Below are positions 10,082 through 19,215 of a stretch of DNA of 64,000 nucleotides, piece by piece. Location of the stretch: assembly GCF_006715225.1 (NCBI RefSeq), contig NZ_VFMU01000001.1, forward strand, positions 4,216,001 through 4,280,000, given 5' to 3'. The first letter of the stretch is position 1, and each line of letters begins with the position of its first letter. Both the position numbers and the translations under genes were made by a program. The notes under the pieces are model-generated. The model worked only from the letters and a program-made list of their open reading frames with translations, did not search any database and was not told the origin of the DNA. Origin of the DNA: Arthrobacter sp. SLBN-112 (GTDB lineage Bacteria > Actinomycetota > Actinomycetes > Actinomycetales > Micrococcaceae).

Positions 10082-10513
10082 CTAGCCCTCGACGGTGATA
10101 CCCATGGAGCGGGCGGTGCCGGCGATGATCTTCGCTGCGCCTTCGAGGCTGGTGGCGTTGAGGTCTTCCATCTTGGTGGAGGCGATCTCGTTGACCTGGG
10201 CCTGGGTCAGCTTGGCAACCTTGACGGTGTGCGGGGTTGCTGAACCCTTGGCGACGCCTGCAGCCTTCTTGATGAGTTCTGCAGCCGGCGGGGTCTTGGT
10301 GATGAACGTGAAGGAACGGTCCTCGTAGACCGTGATTTCCACGGGGATGACGTTTCCGCGCTGGGCTTCCGTCGCAGCGTTGTACGCCTTGCAGAATTCC
10401 ATGATGTTGACACCGTGCTGGCCAAGCGCAGGACCGATCGGCGGGGCCGGGTTGGCGGCACCTGCCTGGATCTGCAGCTTGATGAGGCCGGTGACCTTCT
10501 TCTTGGGAGCCAA
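10082..10513 (-). CDS. rplK: 50S ribosomal protein L11
   Basis: 143 residues. N-terminal [20 protein letters not shown] and C-terminal rRNA-binding domain with the signature [12 protein letters not shown] are both present. It binds the GTPase-associated centre of 23S rRNA. It follows nusG by 128 bases and precedes rplA in the same direction, the standard order. Confidence 0.99.
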
Positions 10514-10641
10514 TGTAGGGTCCTTCTCTCAATAACGTCCTGGGGCACAGGAGCGTGCCTCAGGTTTGTGGCCGCCATGGCAAGGCGGCCGGCCGTTCCG
10601 GTGCCGCTAAGCAGGCGGCGCCGGGACGAATTCTAGGAATC

Positions 10642-11460
10642 TCAGATCTTGGTGACCTGGTTGAACGCCAGGGTGACGGGCGTTTCGCGCTCGAAGATGG
10701 AGACCAGCACCACGAGGGTCTGGGACTCGGGCTTGATCTCGGAGATCGTGGCGGGAAGGGTCTCGAAGGGGCCTTCCTTGACGATGACGGACTCGCCGAC
10801 CTCGAAATCGACGGCCACGGGAGCCTGGTTCTGCTTGTTGACCGGCTTGCCCTTCTCGGCCTGCTCCTCTTCGAAGACAGGGGCGAGCATGGAGAAGACC
10901 TCGTCCAGGCGCAGCGGGACCGGGTTGTGGGCGTTGCCCACGAAGCCGGTGACGCCGGGCGTGTGGCGGACGGCGCCCCAGGAAGCGTCGGTCAGGTCCA
11001 TCCGGACCAGGACGTAGCCGGGGATGCGGACGCGGTTGATCACCTTGCGCTGGGCGTTCTTGATCTCCACGACTTCTTCCATGGGCACCTGGATTTCGAA
11101 GATGTAATCTTCCATGTCGAGGGTCTGGATGCGGGTTTCAAGGTTGGCCTTCACCCGGTTTTCGTAACCGGCGTAGGAGTGGATGACGTACCAGTCACCT
11201 TCCTGGCGGCGCAGCTTGGCCTTGAACTCCTCTGCGGGGTCCACGGCTGCGGTTGCTGCCGCGGCGGCAAGGGCGTCGGCGGGCTCGTCTTCCCCGTCAG
11301 CGTCTGAAGCGTCGCCTTCGGCGGCTTCTGCATCGTCGGAGGCGGCGTCGTCGAATTCGGGCGTGGAGGACTCAACCTCGGACTCTTCACCGGCTTCTGC
11401 CGTGACGTCCGGGGATTCTTCCAGCCCCGTCTCGGTTACCTCGAGCTCCTGCTCAGACAC
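10642..11460 (-). CDS. nusG: Transcription termination/antitermination protein NusG
   Basis: 272 residues from a GTG start with AGGAG five bases upstream; an ATG ten codons earlier lacks such a site. The first 85 or so residues are an acidic Glu/Asp/Ala-rich extension common in actinobacteria. The NGN domain ([15 protein letters not shown] onward) and a C-terminal KOW domain ([18 protein letters not shown]) follow. It couples RNA polymerase to the ribosome and to Rho. Confidence 0.98.
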   Translation of the reverse strand: MSEQELEVTETGLEESPDVTAEAGEESEVESSTPEFDDAASDDAEAAEGDASDADGEDEPADALAAAAATAAVDPAEEFKAKLRRQEGDWYVIHSYAGYENRVKANLETRIQTLDMEDYIFEIQVPMEEVVEIKNAQRKVINRVRIPGYVLVRMDLTDASWGAVRHTPGVTGFVGNAHNPVPLRLDEVFSMLAPVFEEEQAEKGKPVNKQNQAPVAVDFEVGESVIVKEGPFETLPATISEIKPESQTLVVLVSIFERETPVTLAFNQVTKI

Positions 11461-11575
11461 TTGGTCTCCTGCTTCCTCATTGCCTAACATGCCTATTTAA
11501 ATGGCTCAATCCCGCACGCCAACGCATCCCTTCCGGTTTCCCGGGCGAAACACGCGGCCTGCGGACCGTGCAGCC

Positions 11576-11860
11576 TTAGCTGTCCTTGGGGCCGGTGCCG
11601 CCGAAGATCCAGCTGACAGCGGTTCCGAAACCGATGTCCAGCAGGCTGACGATGACCATCATGATGGCCACGAACACCAGCACCACGAGCGTGTAGTTGA
11701 TCAGTTCCTTGCGGGTGGGGGCAACAACCTTCTTCAGCTCGCCAATAATCTGGCGGACAAAGAGTGCAATGCGGGCGAAGAAGTTTGCCTTGGCTTCCTT
11801 CTTAGCTGGGCGGCCCTTGGAGCTGCTGGCAGCTGTTTCGGTCACCTGGTCCTCGCTCAT
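11576..11860 (-). CDS. secE: Preprotein translocase subunit SecE
   Basis: 94 residues. A polar N-terminal extension, the conserved amphipathic helix (FVRQIIGELKKVVAPTRKEL), then one membrane segment (VVLVFVAIMMVIVSLLDIGF). Single-span SecE is the usual form outside enterobacteria. It clamps SecY in the Sec translocon. Located between tRNA-Trp and nusG as is typical. Confidence 0.97.
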   Translation of the reverse strand: MSEDQVTETAASSSKGRPAKKEAKANFFARIALFVRQIIGELKKVVAPTRKELINYTLVVLVFVAIMMVIVSLLDIGFGTAVSWIFGGTGPKDS

Positions 11861-11910
11861 CTTTGCAATGGTGGATTACCCGGCCCTGATCAGAACCATG
11901 GTTGCTGCGC

Positions 11911-11936
11911 CTGCTCCGGGCTTTCGCCCGGAGCAG
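11911..11936 (-). terminator. Hairpin between tRNA-Trp and secE
   Basis: An 11-bp perfect stem, CTGCTCCGGGC with GCCCGGAGCAG and a four-base loop, just 3' of tRNA-Trp on the minus strand. There is no T-run after it, so it may end the tRNA transcript weakly, aid 3' processing, or tune read-through into secE. Confidence 0.5.
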
Positions 11937-11942
11937 CTTGCG

Positions 11943-12015
11943 CAGGGCAGACAGGACTCGAACCTGCAACCTGCGGTTTTGGAGACCGCTGCGCTACCAA
12001 TTGCGCCACTACCCT
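11943..12015 (-). tRNA. tRNA-Trp (CCA anticodon)
   Basis: 73 bases. Acceptor stem AGGGTAG with CTGCCCT, anticodon loop CTCCAAA giving anticodon CCA, T-arm GGTTCGAGTCC. The 3' CCA is not encoded. Position upstream of secE is the conserved one. Confidence 0.97.
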
Positions 12016-12291
12016 ATGGAGTGAATTCCACTCTTTGACGACCAGGCACCAGTTTGAACTGGGGCGCACGCCATCATCCGTGTTTCAACACCGGTGAACC
12101 AGTCTACGCAAGAACTTCGCGTAGGTAAAACCAGCCTGGCCCGGTCCATCCGAAGTCCGGCCTGAAAGGTGCTGCGCGGGGCAGTCACAAATCAAAACCG
12201 GCTCCCCGGAGGGTCCGGTGAACAGCATAGAGTAGAACTCGTCGAATCCCACATTCCAGCCTCCCGGCTGCCTGCGAAGAACGGACCTGCC

Positions 12292-13509
12292 ATGTCTGCC
12301 GCCCGCGTTTCCCAACGCATTTCCGCAATTGCCGAATCCGCAACCCTGGCCGTCGACGCCAAGGCCAAGGCGCTGAAGGCAGCCGGCCGGCCCGTTATTG
12401 GTTTCGGCGCGGGCGAACCCGACTTCCCCACTCCGGACTACATTGTGCAGGCCGCCATCGAGGCCGCCAGCCAGCCGAAGTACCACCGCTACTCCCCCGC
12501 CGGCGGCCTGCCTGAGCTGAAGAAGGCCATTGCCGAGAAGACGCTGCGTGATTCCGGCTACCAGGTGGATCCGTCCCAGGTCCTGGTGACCAACGGCGGC
12601 AAGCAGGCCGTGTACAACACCTTCGCCACCCTGGTGGACCCGGGCGACGAAGTCATCGTTCCCACCCCGTTCTGGACCACGTACCCGGAGGCCATCCGGC
12701 TCGCCGGCGGCGTCCCCGTGGAGGTTTTCGCCGGACCCGAACAGGACTACCTGGTAACGGTGGAACAGCTCGAAGCAGCCGTGACGGACCGCACCAAGAT
12801 CCTGCTGTTCGTCTCGCCGTCGAACCCCACCGGCGCCGTCTACTCCCCTGAACAGGTTGCGGAGATCGGCAAGTGGGCCGCCGCCAAGGGCCTGTGGGTG
12901 GTCACGGACGAGATCTATGAGCACCTGACCTACGACGGCGTGCCGTTCACGTCAATCGCCACCGCAGCCTCCGAACTGGGCGACAAGGTGGTCATCCTCA
13001 ACGGCGTCGCCAAGACCTACGCCATGACCGGGTGGCGCGTCGGCTGGATGATCGGCCCGGCAGACGTCATCAAGGCAGCCACCAACCTGCAGTCGCACGC
13101 CACCTCCAATGTCTCCAACATCATGCAGATCGCCGCACTCGCCGCGGTGTCCGGTCCGCTAACCGCCGTGGACGACATGAAGGTTGCCTTTGACCGCCGC
13201 CGCAAGGCGATCGTCGCCGGCCTGAACGCGATCGACGGGGTGGAATGCCCGACGCCGAAGGGCGCCTTCTACGTGTACGCGGACGTGCGTGCGCTGCTGG
13301 GCAAGGAGTTCCCGACGGCGTCCGGCACCGCAAGGCCGCAGACCTCCGCCGAGCTGGCCTCGCTCATCCTTGACGAGGTTGAGGTGGCAGTGGTTCCGGG
13401 CGAAGCCTTTGGCCCCTCCGGCTACCTGCGCCTCTCCTATGCGCTTGGCGATGAAGACCTCGCCACGGGCGTCCAGCGCCTGCAGGACTTCCTGGGCAAG
13501 GCCCAGTAG
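12292..13509 (+). CDS. aspC: Pyridoxal-phosphate aminotransferase, aspartate aminotransferase type
   Basis: 405 residues from [10 protein letters not shown]. Fold type I aminotransferase: [10 protein letters not shown] motif with Asn178, and the PLP-binding Lys241 in [16 protein letters not shown]. This is the subfamily (Ib) that transfers amino groups between aspartate and 2-oxoglutarate. A longer in-frame start 41 codons upstream is not conserved-looking. In many actinomycetes this gene lies beside tRNA-Trp and secE, as here. It ends 15 bases before a long palindrome. Confidence 0.9.
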   Translation: MSAARVSQRISAIAESATLAVDAKAKALKAAGRPVIGFGAGEPDFPTPDYIVQAAIEAASQPKYHRYSPAGGLPELKKAIAEKTLRDSGYQVDPSQVLVTNGGKQAVYNTFATLVDPGDEVIVPTPFWTTYPEAIRLAGGVPVEVFAGPEQDYLVTVEQLEAAVTDRTKILLFVSPSNPTGAVYSPEQVAEIGKWAAAKGLWVVTDEIYEHLTYDGVPFTSIATAASELGDKVVILNGVAKTYAMTGWRVGWMIGPADVIKAATNLQSHATSNVSNIMQIAALAAVSGPLTAVDDMKVAFDRRRKAIVAGLNAIDGVECPTPKGAFYVYADVRALLGKEFPTASGTARPQTSAELASLILDEVEVAVVPGEAFGPSGYLRLSYALGDEDLATGVQRLQDFLGKAQ

Positions 13510-13524
13510 GCGCCCCAAATACCT

Positions 13525-13584
13525 GATGCTCCATCACTTTTGGTCCCTAAAAAGCTTTTTAGGAACCGAAAGTGATGGAGCATC
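13525..13584. terminator. 60-bp palindrome, bidirectional terminator between aspC and response regulator
   Basis: Arms GATGCTCCATCACTTT and AAAGTGATGGAGCATC pair perfectly over 16 bp. The centre, CCTAAAAAGCTTTTTAGG, is itself an 18-bp perfect palindrome. It sits between two convergent genes (aspC stop at 13509, regulator stop at 13591) and provides A/T runs for both strands. The stem is longer than a normal terminator needs. Confidence 0.7.
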
Positions 13585-13590
13585 CCTGGT

Positions 13591-14280
13591 TTAAAGGAGG
13601 CGGCGCTCGGCGGCCCACTTGGTCAGTTCATGGCGGCTTGAGAGCTGGAGCTTGCGCAGCACTGCTGAAACGTGGGTCTCCACCGTCTTGATGCTGATGA
13701 AGAGCTCCTTGGCCACCTCCTTGTAGCTGTAGCCCCGGGCAATGAGGCGCATGACCTCGAGCTCACGGGCGGAGAGCCTGTCCAGCTCGTCGTCGGCAAT
13801 ATCCGCGGGAGCGGTGCCGAAAGCGTCCAGGACGAACCCGGCAAGGCGCGGGGAGAAGACGGCGTCGCCGCCAGCCACACGGAACACGGCGTCGGTGATC
13901 TCGGCCCCGGAGATGGTCTTGGTGACGTAGCCGCGGGCGCCGGCGCGGATCACGGCCACCACATCCTCTGCCGCGTCGGAGACGCTTAAGGCCAGGAAGC
14001 GGGTGGTGGCAAGGAGTGCGGCGGAGCCCGCGATGACCTCCCGCCCGCCGCCGCCCAGTCCGCCGGGAAGGTGGACATCCAGGAGGACGACGTCGGGGCG
14101 CTGCTGGGCGATCACGGCGATGGCCTGTTCAACAGTGGCAGCCTCACCCACCACCTGAATGCTGGAATCCAGGTCCGCTTTGAGTCCGGACCGGAAGATG
14201 GCGTGATCATCCACAATGACAACCCGCACGGAGTTGGCCGGGCGGGCACCTCCGGCACCTGTCCCCTGGGTGGTGTTCAT
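13591..14280 (-). CDS. LuxR/NarL-family response regulator
   Basis: 229 residues. Receiver domain with acidic pair DD24-25, phospho-acceptor Asp68 (VVLLDVHLP) and conserved Lys in YVTKTISG; then a C-terminal LuxR helix-turn-helix (LSARELEVMRLIARG, KTVETHVSAVLRKL). The start overlaps the kinase stop by four bases (ATGA), so the pair is one translation-coupled two-component system. It likely controls the divergent PspC operon and itself. Confidence 0.95.
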   Translation of the reverse strand: MNTTQGTGAGGARPANSVRVVIVDDHAIFRSGLKADLDSSIQVVGEAATVEQAIAVIAQQRPDVVLLDVHLPGGLGGGGREVIAGSAALLATTRFLALSVSDAAEDVVAVIRAGARGYVTKTISGAEITDAVFRVAGGDAVFSPRLAGFVLDAFGTAPADIADDELDRLSARELEVMRLIARGYSYKEVAKELFISIKTVETHVSAVLRKLQLSSRHELTKWAAERRLL

Positions 14281-15641
14281 GATTTTCCTTCCGCATGTTC
14301 TGCTGCGGCCGGCAGCCTCAGGCGGACCTCGGTGCCGTCGCCCGTGCTGAGGATGGCCGCCGAGCCGCCGTGCCGTTTCATCCTGCCGATGATTGATTCC
14401 CTGATGCCAAGCCGGTCCGCCGGGACATCCCCCAGCTGGAAACCGGGCCCCCTGTCCTTGATGAAGATCTCCGCCTGGCCCTCCGATGCTTCAAGGTAGA
14501 CGGACACCGTTCCGCCGCCGTGCCGCGAGGCGTTGAGCATGGCCTCCCGGCTTGCCTGGACCAGGGACTCGTGTGCCTCGGTCATGGCGGCATCACCAAC
14601 CGTGACTACTTCAACGGGATTGCCAAGCAGGTCTTCCACCTCGGCGGCAACAGCCTTGAGCCGGTCTGAAAGCTGTCCGCTTTCGCGGCCGGGATCCTGG
14701 AACAGCCAGCCGCGCAGCTCGCGTTCCTGGGCACGGGCAAGCCGGACGACGTCATGCTCATTGCCCGCGCGCCGCTGGATCAACGCGAGTGTCTGCAGCA
14801 CGGAATCGTGCAGGTGGGCAGCAATTTCCGCCCGTTCCGTCTCCCGGATCCTGCCGGCCCGTTCAGTTTCCAGGTCCCGCCAAAACTTCAGCGCCCACGG
14901 CAGCAGGACCAGCACCACGCCGCCCAGGACCGCCACGGAAGCCAGCAGGGCCAGCCATGTCTGTTCCCAGGAGCCCGAGCCGGACACCATCACCAGGACC
15001 CCGGCCACCACCAGCGCCAGTCCCGCAGCGAGCCTGCCCCACCCGCCTGCCTGGTCCGCTTTGGTCTTGTCCAACAGCCCGGCGCGCCGGGTTTCATCCA
15101 GCTGCATCCAGGCTATCGACGCGCCGCCCAGCACGGCTGCGGCAGGGATCAGCGTCCCCAGGGACACATCCACGCCCAGCAGCTGGGCGATCATGATGCC
15201 GGCCACCAGCAGGAGCCCGCAGCCGAGCAGGATCTCCTTGCCGTACCGCATCCCGCGCACCCGGAACCAGGGGGAATCCGTGACCGCCGCGTTTGACGCA
15301 GCGGGTCCTGAGGCACCTGCGGATGTTCCGCCGTCGGACGGTGTTTCCTTCATCGGCTGGCCGTGCAACGGCTGGCCCTGCGCGGGCTGGCTAACGGCGG
15401 GAGCAATGGGCGACGCCGGCCGGCGGGCGTTGCGCCGCGCGGCCTCATCTGCGGTGGGCACCATGATCCAGAGCCAGGCGTAGAAGACCAGGCCGGCCCC
15501 TCCTGCGAACGCGGCTAGGACCATGCCCACCCGGACATTCCGGACCGGCCAGCCCAGGTGCGCGGCGAGGCCGGAGCACACCCCGGCGATGACGCGGTCG
15601 CTGCTCCGCGCCAGGGGCGGGCGCACCGGGAGCGTTGTCAT
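14277..15641 (-). CDS. Sensor histidine kinase with N-terminal PspC domain
   Basis: 454 residues. A PspC domain (about 10-65, RVIAGVCSGLAAHLG and a membrane segment), a proline/glutamine-rich linker with a QPxxGQP-like repeat (85-97), further membrane segments (about 137-175 and 203-250), then a HisKA_3 dimerisation domain with phospho-His278 in HLHDSVLQT and a C-terminal ATPase domain (NASRHGGG, DRGPGF, GIRESI). The PspC-kinase fusion occurs in actinobacterial envelope-stress systems. Signal unknown. Confidence 0.92.
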   Translation of the reverse strand: MTTLPVRPPLARSSDRVIAGVCSGLAAHLGWPVRNVRVGMVLAAFAGGAGLVFYAWLWIMVPTADEAARRNARRPASPIAPAVSQPAQGQPLHGQPMKETPSDGGTSAGASGPAASNAAVTDSPWFRVRGMRYGKEILLGCGLLLVAGIMIAQLLGVDVSLGTLIPAAAVLGGASIAWMQLDETRRAGLLDKTKADQAGGWGRLAAGLALVVAGVLVMVSGSGSWEQTWLALLASVAVLGGVVLVLLPWALKFWRDLETERAGRIRETERAEIAAHLHDSVLQTLALIQRRAGNEHDVVRLARAQERELRGWLFQDPGRESGQLSDRLKAVAAEVEDLLGNPVEVVTVGDAAMTEAHESLVQASREAMLNASRHGGGTVSVYLEASEGQAEIFIKDRGPGFQLGDVPADRLGIRESIIGRMKRHGGSAAILSTGDGTEVRLRLPAAAEHAEGKS

Positions 15642-15766
15642 GGATCAATCCAAACACGGATCAGGGTTGCCCGGACCGCATCCTGCCGCATACCGGGGAC
15701 GGGTCAGGGGCCGTTCAGGGTTTCCCCCAGTAGAGCGGCGAAGGGGCCGGACGGGAGGATCGAGGT
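15642..15766. promoter_or_regulatory. Divergent control region of PspC two-component module
   Basis: 125 bases shared by the divergent kinase-regulator and PspC operons. Three copies of TCAGGG occur at 15661, 15704 and 15715; the last two start 11 bases apart, one helical turn. They are candidate sites for the cognate response regulator, by inference only. Confidence 0.35.
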
Positions 15767-17419
15767 ATGAACTCGCAGACTCCCTCCCCTGACGACGAAC
15801 ACCCTTCCGGGGCCTTCCCCGGTTCTGACAGCGAGCGGCCCACCCAGCCGCTGCCGTCCCCCTCCGCAACGCCTTCGGACCCAGCGTCCGGTCCAGACAG
15901 CGGCTCCAGCACGATCCCGGGCACAGATTCCAGCACAGGCCCTGCGGCCGGCCCGGGCGCTGGTCCGGGCGTTGGTCCCGCTGATCCAGCGCAGGGCTAT
16001 GCCTTCCCCGGCAGCGCCACCGCCCCAACTCCTTCCACCGACTTCTTCGGCTGGATCCGCAGCAACGGCATCTACCGCGGCAACGACCGCTGGATCGGCG
16101 GCGTCTGCAGCGGGATCGCCCACCGCCTGAACGTGGACCCGATCATCATCCGCGGCGTCTTCATTGTCCTGACGCTCCTGGCCGGCATCGGCGTGTTCCT
16201 GTACGGCCTGGCATGGGCCTTCCTCCCGGAACCGGACGGGCGGATCCACGTCCAGGAAGCCGGCGCCGGGCGCTGGTCCAGCGGCATGACGGGCTCCCTG
16301 ATCGCCACCGTTCTGGGGCTCACCGGGCTGGGCGGCGGCTTCTGGGGCTGGAGCCATAACGGCCTGGGCGGACTGCTCTGGACCGTCTTCTGGGTGGGCG
16401 GCGCGATCTACCTGGTCTACTACCTCTCCCAGCGCAATAAAGCGCACCCTACGATGGCCGGCCACACGGCCACGGCCCCCGGTCCGGCCCACCCGGCGGG
16501 ACGTCCAGGCGTGGATTACACCTCCGGGGAATACACCTCATCATTCTCTGCAGGCACGGGCGCAGGCGCCGCCCCGGCGTCCGGCCCGGGCTTCCCCGCG
16601 GTACCCCGCTACAGCGGCGGCACCACCGGCGCACCCGGTACCGGAACCTACGGCCAAGGGGCCTCGGGCGTTCCAGTCGGGGGCCCTGGCAGCGGGGTCC
16701 CCGGTGGACCTGGCGCAGGCGGGCCCGGCAACGGAGTCCCCGGCGGCAGCAGCTACCCCGCACCGTGGGTTCCACCGCGGCCGCAAAAGCCCCGCCCCGC
16801 CGGTCCCGGCGCCCCAGCCGTCGCCATCGCAACCGGCTCTGCCCTGCTGGTGGGCGGCGGCCTCAAGGCGCTCGACGCTGCAAACATCATCGACCTCGGC
16901 GGCTCCGCAAACGCCATTGTGTGGGCCAGTGCGGCCGCAATCCTGGGCCTGGGCATCCTGCTGGCGGGCTTCCGCGGCCGGACCTCCGGCGTCCTGAGCC
17001 TCTTTGCCGTGATCGCGCTGGTAACCGGCGGCATCTACAACACGCTGGACGACGGCCGGATGCGTTTCCAGCAGGTGGACTGGAACCCGGCCAGCATCGA
17101 GGAGGCGCGCGGCGGCATCGACATCACCGCCGGGCGGGGAACCGTGGACCTCACGGACCTCTCCCCGACCGCCCAGCTGACATCCGACGTCGTGGTTCCC
17201 CTGGACATCACCGCCAGCAACGTAACCGTGGTGATCCCGCAAAACGTGCCCGTCGATATCAAGGCGGACATGACCATGGGAAACCTTAACGAGGCAACCG
17301 GCCAGCGCGGCGGCACCACCACCCGCGAAAGCAGCTACAACGCGGACAAGCCCGGCAACCACCTGGTGGTACGCATTGACGGCACGTTCAGCAACGTCAC
17401 AATCCAGGAAGGCAACTGA
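15767..17419 (+). CDS. PspC-domain membrane protein with LiaF-like C-terminus
   Basis: 550 residues. A disordered Ser/Pro/Gly N-terminus (1-85), a PspC domain (NDRWIGGVCSGIAHRL, about 105-160), two or more membrane segments, a Gly/Pro-rich linker with near-repeats (GGPGSGVPGGPG, about 290-330), three more membrane segments (about 350-425), and an extracytoplasmic C-terminal domain with the VNIxAxxGxVxL-like pattern of LiaF/DUF4097 proteins (GGIDITAGRGTVDL). GAGG precedes the ATG. It may sense or restrain the divergent kinase as LiaF does for LiaS; that is inference. Confidence 0.85.
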   Translation: MNSQTPSPDDEHPSGAFPGSDSERPTQPLPSPSATPSDPASGPDSGSSTIPGTDSSTGPAAGPGAGPGVGPADPAQGYAFPGSATAPTPSTDFFGWIRSNGIYRGNDRWIGGVCSGIAHRLNVDPIIIRGVFIVLTLLAGIGVFLYGLAWAFLPEPDGRIHVQEAGAGRWSSGMTGSLIATVLGLTGLGGGFWGWSHNGLGGLLWTVFWVGGAIYLVYYLSQRNKAHPTMAGHTATAPGPAHPAGRPGVDYTSGEYTSSFSAGTGAGAAPASGPGFPAVPRYSGGTTGAPGTGTYGQGASGVPVGGPGSGVPGGPGAGGPGNGVPGGSSYPAPWVPPRPQKPRPAGPGAPAVAIATGSALLVGGGLKALDAANIIDLGGSANAIVWASAAAILGLGILLAGFRGRTSGVLSLFAVIALVTGGIYNTLDDGRMRFQQVDWNPASIEEARGGIDITAGRGTVDLTDLSPTAQLTSDVVVPLDITASNVTVVIPQNVPVDIKADMTMGNLNEATGQRGGTTTRESSYNADKPGNHLVVRIDGTFSNVTIQEGN

Positions 17420-17420
17420 C

Positions 17421-17678
17421 ATGGACACCAGCAACATTCCGACGACGGCGGGCCGGGACAGCACCGGAACGGCGCCTCCCAGGGTGGGGACGGTGGTGTG
17501 GGGACTGATCGTCCTGGCGCTGGCCGCCCTGATCATCGTGGCGCAGCTGGGCATCGTGACCCTCAACGGCACCTACGTCCTGATCGGGCTCATGATCGGC
17601 GCAGGCGTAGCCCTGGTGGTTGGCGGCCTGCTCTCAGCCCGAAAACGTGACAACGAACCAACGACAGGGAAGTCTTGA
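17421..17678 (+). CDS. Small two-span membrane protein
   Basis: 85 residues, starting one base after the stop of the PspC-LiaF-like gene. Two hydrophobic helices (VVWGLIVLALAALIIVAQL and YVLIGLMIGAGVALVVGGLL), with charged ends. No family recognised. Tight spacing on both sides makes it part of the envelope-stress operon. Confidence 0.8.
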   Translation: MDTSNIPTTAGRDSTGTAPPRVGTVVWGLIVLALAALIIVAQLGIVTLNGTYVLIGLMIGAGVALVVGGLLSARKRDNEPTTGKS

Positions 17679-17681
17679 ACC

Positions 17682-17933
17682 ATGGATAAGTTCTTCAGCA
17701 TCGTCAGGGGCCTCGGCCTGCAGCGCGGACCGGAGCGGTGGCTCGGCGGAGTCTGCGGCGGCATAGCTGCCAAGCTCAATGTGGACGTTGCCTTTGTCCG
17801 CATCGCCTTCCTGCTCTTCGCCCTGCTGCCAGGCCCGGCATTCGTCTTCTACCTCCTGGCCTGGGTGATCCTCCCGGACCAGCGGAACGACATCGTCCTC
17901 CAGACGTTCCTGGACCGGCGGTCGCTCAACTGA
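17682..17933 (+). CDS. Stand-alone PspC-domain protein
   Basis: 83 residues that are almost entirely a PspC domain: RWLGGVCGGIAAKL, then a membrane segment (AFLLFALLPGPAFVFYLLAWVI). Third PspC copy in this locus. Starts three bases after the previous stop and is followed by a strong terminator. Confidence 0.92.
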   Translation: MDKFFSIVRGLGLQRGPERWLGGVCGGIAAKLNVDVAFVRIAFLLFALLPGPAFVFYLLAWVILPDQRNDIVLQTFLDRRSLN

Positions 17934-17980
17934 CCACCACTGACCAGCACCACTGGCCCGGCCCACCGGCCAGGGCCCAA

Positions 17981-18019
17981 GGCTCCTGATTTCGCGGACA
18001 ATCCGCGAAATCAGGGGCC
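17981..18019 (+). terminator. Terminator of PspC operon
   Basis: Arms GGCTCCTGATTTCGCGGA and TCCGCGAAATCAGGGGCC pair over 18 bp (one wobble) around a CAA loop, followed by TTTCCC, 48 bases after the last PspC stop. Confidence 0.85.
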
Positions 18020-18070
18020 TTTCCCATGCCCGGGCTGTCCCTGCCGTGGGCGCCACCCCATGTAACCGGT

Positions 18071-18101
18071 TTGTGTCGTACCCCACACACCCCACTACAC
18101 T
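18071..18101 (+). promoter_or_regulatory. Candidate pfkA promoter
   Basis: TTGTGT at 18071 and TACACT at 18096, 19 bases apart, about 60 bases before the pfkA ATG. Spacing is slightly long; assignment is tentative. Confidence 0.35.
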
Positions 18102-18162
18102 TCTAGGTGAGCTCAGCGTGGCGCTCTGCCTGTAAACCTTCTCTCCAGGATTTGAGCCGAAC

Positions 18163-19188
18163 ATGAAAATTGGAATCCTCACCAGCGGTGGCGACTGCCC
18201 CGGATTGAACGCCGTGATCCGCGGCGCCGTGCTGAAAGGCATCGCCGTCCATGGCCAGGAATTCGTCGGATTCCGCGACGGCTGGCGCGGCGTGGTGGAG
18301 GGCGACATCATCGACATCCCCCGCACCATGGTCCGCGGCATCGCCAAGCAGGGCGGCACCATCCTGGGCACCTCCCGCACCAACCCCTTCGAAAACGGCG
18401 GTGGCCCGGACGCCATCAAGGCGCACATGGACCGGCTGGGCATCGACGCCATCATCGCGATCGGCGGTGAGGGAACCCTGGCAGCCGCCAAGCGGCTGAC
18501 AGACGCCGGACTCAAGATCGTGGGTGTCCCCAAGACCGTTGACAACGACCTTGACGCCACCGACTACACCTTCGGGTTCGATACCGCCGTGCAGATCGCC
18601 ACCGAAGCGATCGACCGGCTCCGGACCACCGGCGAATCCCACCACCGCTGCATGATCGCCGAAGTGATGGGCCGGCACGTGGGCTGGATCGCCCTGCACG
18701 CCGGCATGGCCGCAGGCGCGCACGCCATCCTTATCCCGGAGCAGAAGGTCAGCATCGAGCAGATCACCGAATGGGTGAACGAGGCCCACGCCCGTGGCCG
18801 CGCGCCCCTGGTGGTGGTGGCCGAAGGCTTCGTTCCGGAGCACATGGAAAGCCCCCACTCTGAGCGTGGCCTGGACACCTTCGGCCGCCCCCGCCTTGGC
18901 GGCATCGCGGACCAGCTGGCCCCGGAGCTGGAGGCCCGGACCGGCATCGAAACCCGCGCCACCATCCTGGGCCACATCCAGCGCGGCGGTGTCCCTTCTG
19001 CCTTCGACCGGGTCCTTGCCACCCGGCTGGGCATGGCTGCCATCGATTCCGTGGTGGAGGGTTACTGGGGCACCATGGTGGCATTGAAGGGCACGGACAT
19101 CCGGCACGTCGCCTTCGAGGAGGCACTGGGCCAGCTGAAGACCGTCCCGCAGAACCGCTACGACGAAGCCGCGGTCCTGTTCGGCTAA
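18163..19188 (+). CDS. pfkA: 6-phosphofructokinase, ATP-type by signature
   Basis: 341 residues, group III phosphofructokinase. TSGGDCPGLNAVIRG binds the phosphodonor; catalytic Asp127 lies in PKTVDND. Residue 104 is Gly (GGEGT) and 124 is Lys. In this family Asp at 104 goes with pyrophosphate use and Gly with ATP use, so ATP is predicted although Lys124 is shared with pyrophosphate enzymes. It makes fructose 1,6-bisphosphate in glycolysis. Single gene with its own promoter. Confidence 0.95.
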   Translation: MKIGILTSGGDCPGLNAVIRGAVLKGIAVHGQEFVGFRDGWRGVVEGDIIDIPRTMVRGIAKQGGTILGTSRTNPFENGGGPDAIKAHMDRLGIDAIIAIGGEGTLAAAKRLTDAGLKIVGVPKTVDNDLDATDYTFGFDTAVQIATEAIDRLRTTGESHHRCMIAEVMGRHVGWIALHAGMAAGAHAILIPEQKVSIEQITEWVNEAHARGRAPLVVVAEGFVPEHMESPHSERGLDTFGRPRLGGIADQLAPELEARTGIETRATILGHIQRGGVPSAFDRVLATRLGMAAIDSVVEGYWGTMVALKGTDIRHVAFEEALGQLKTVPQNRYDEAAVLFG

Positions 19189-19203
19189 GCCACCGCGCCG
19201 CCC

Positions 19204-19209
19204 TAGGCT
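19204..19209 (+). promoter_or_regulatory. -10 element TAGGCT for leaderless GNAT gene
   Basis: TAGGCT ends six bases before the ATG at 19216, so transcription should start at the start codon; no Shine-Dalgarno is visible. Confidence 0.5.
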
Positions 19210-19215
19210 GGGACC

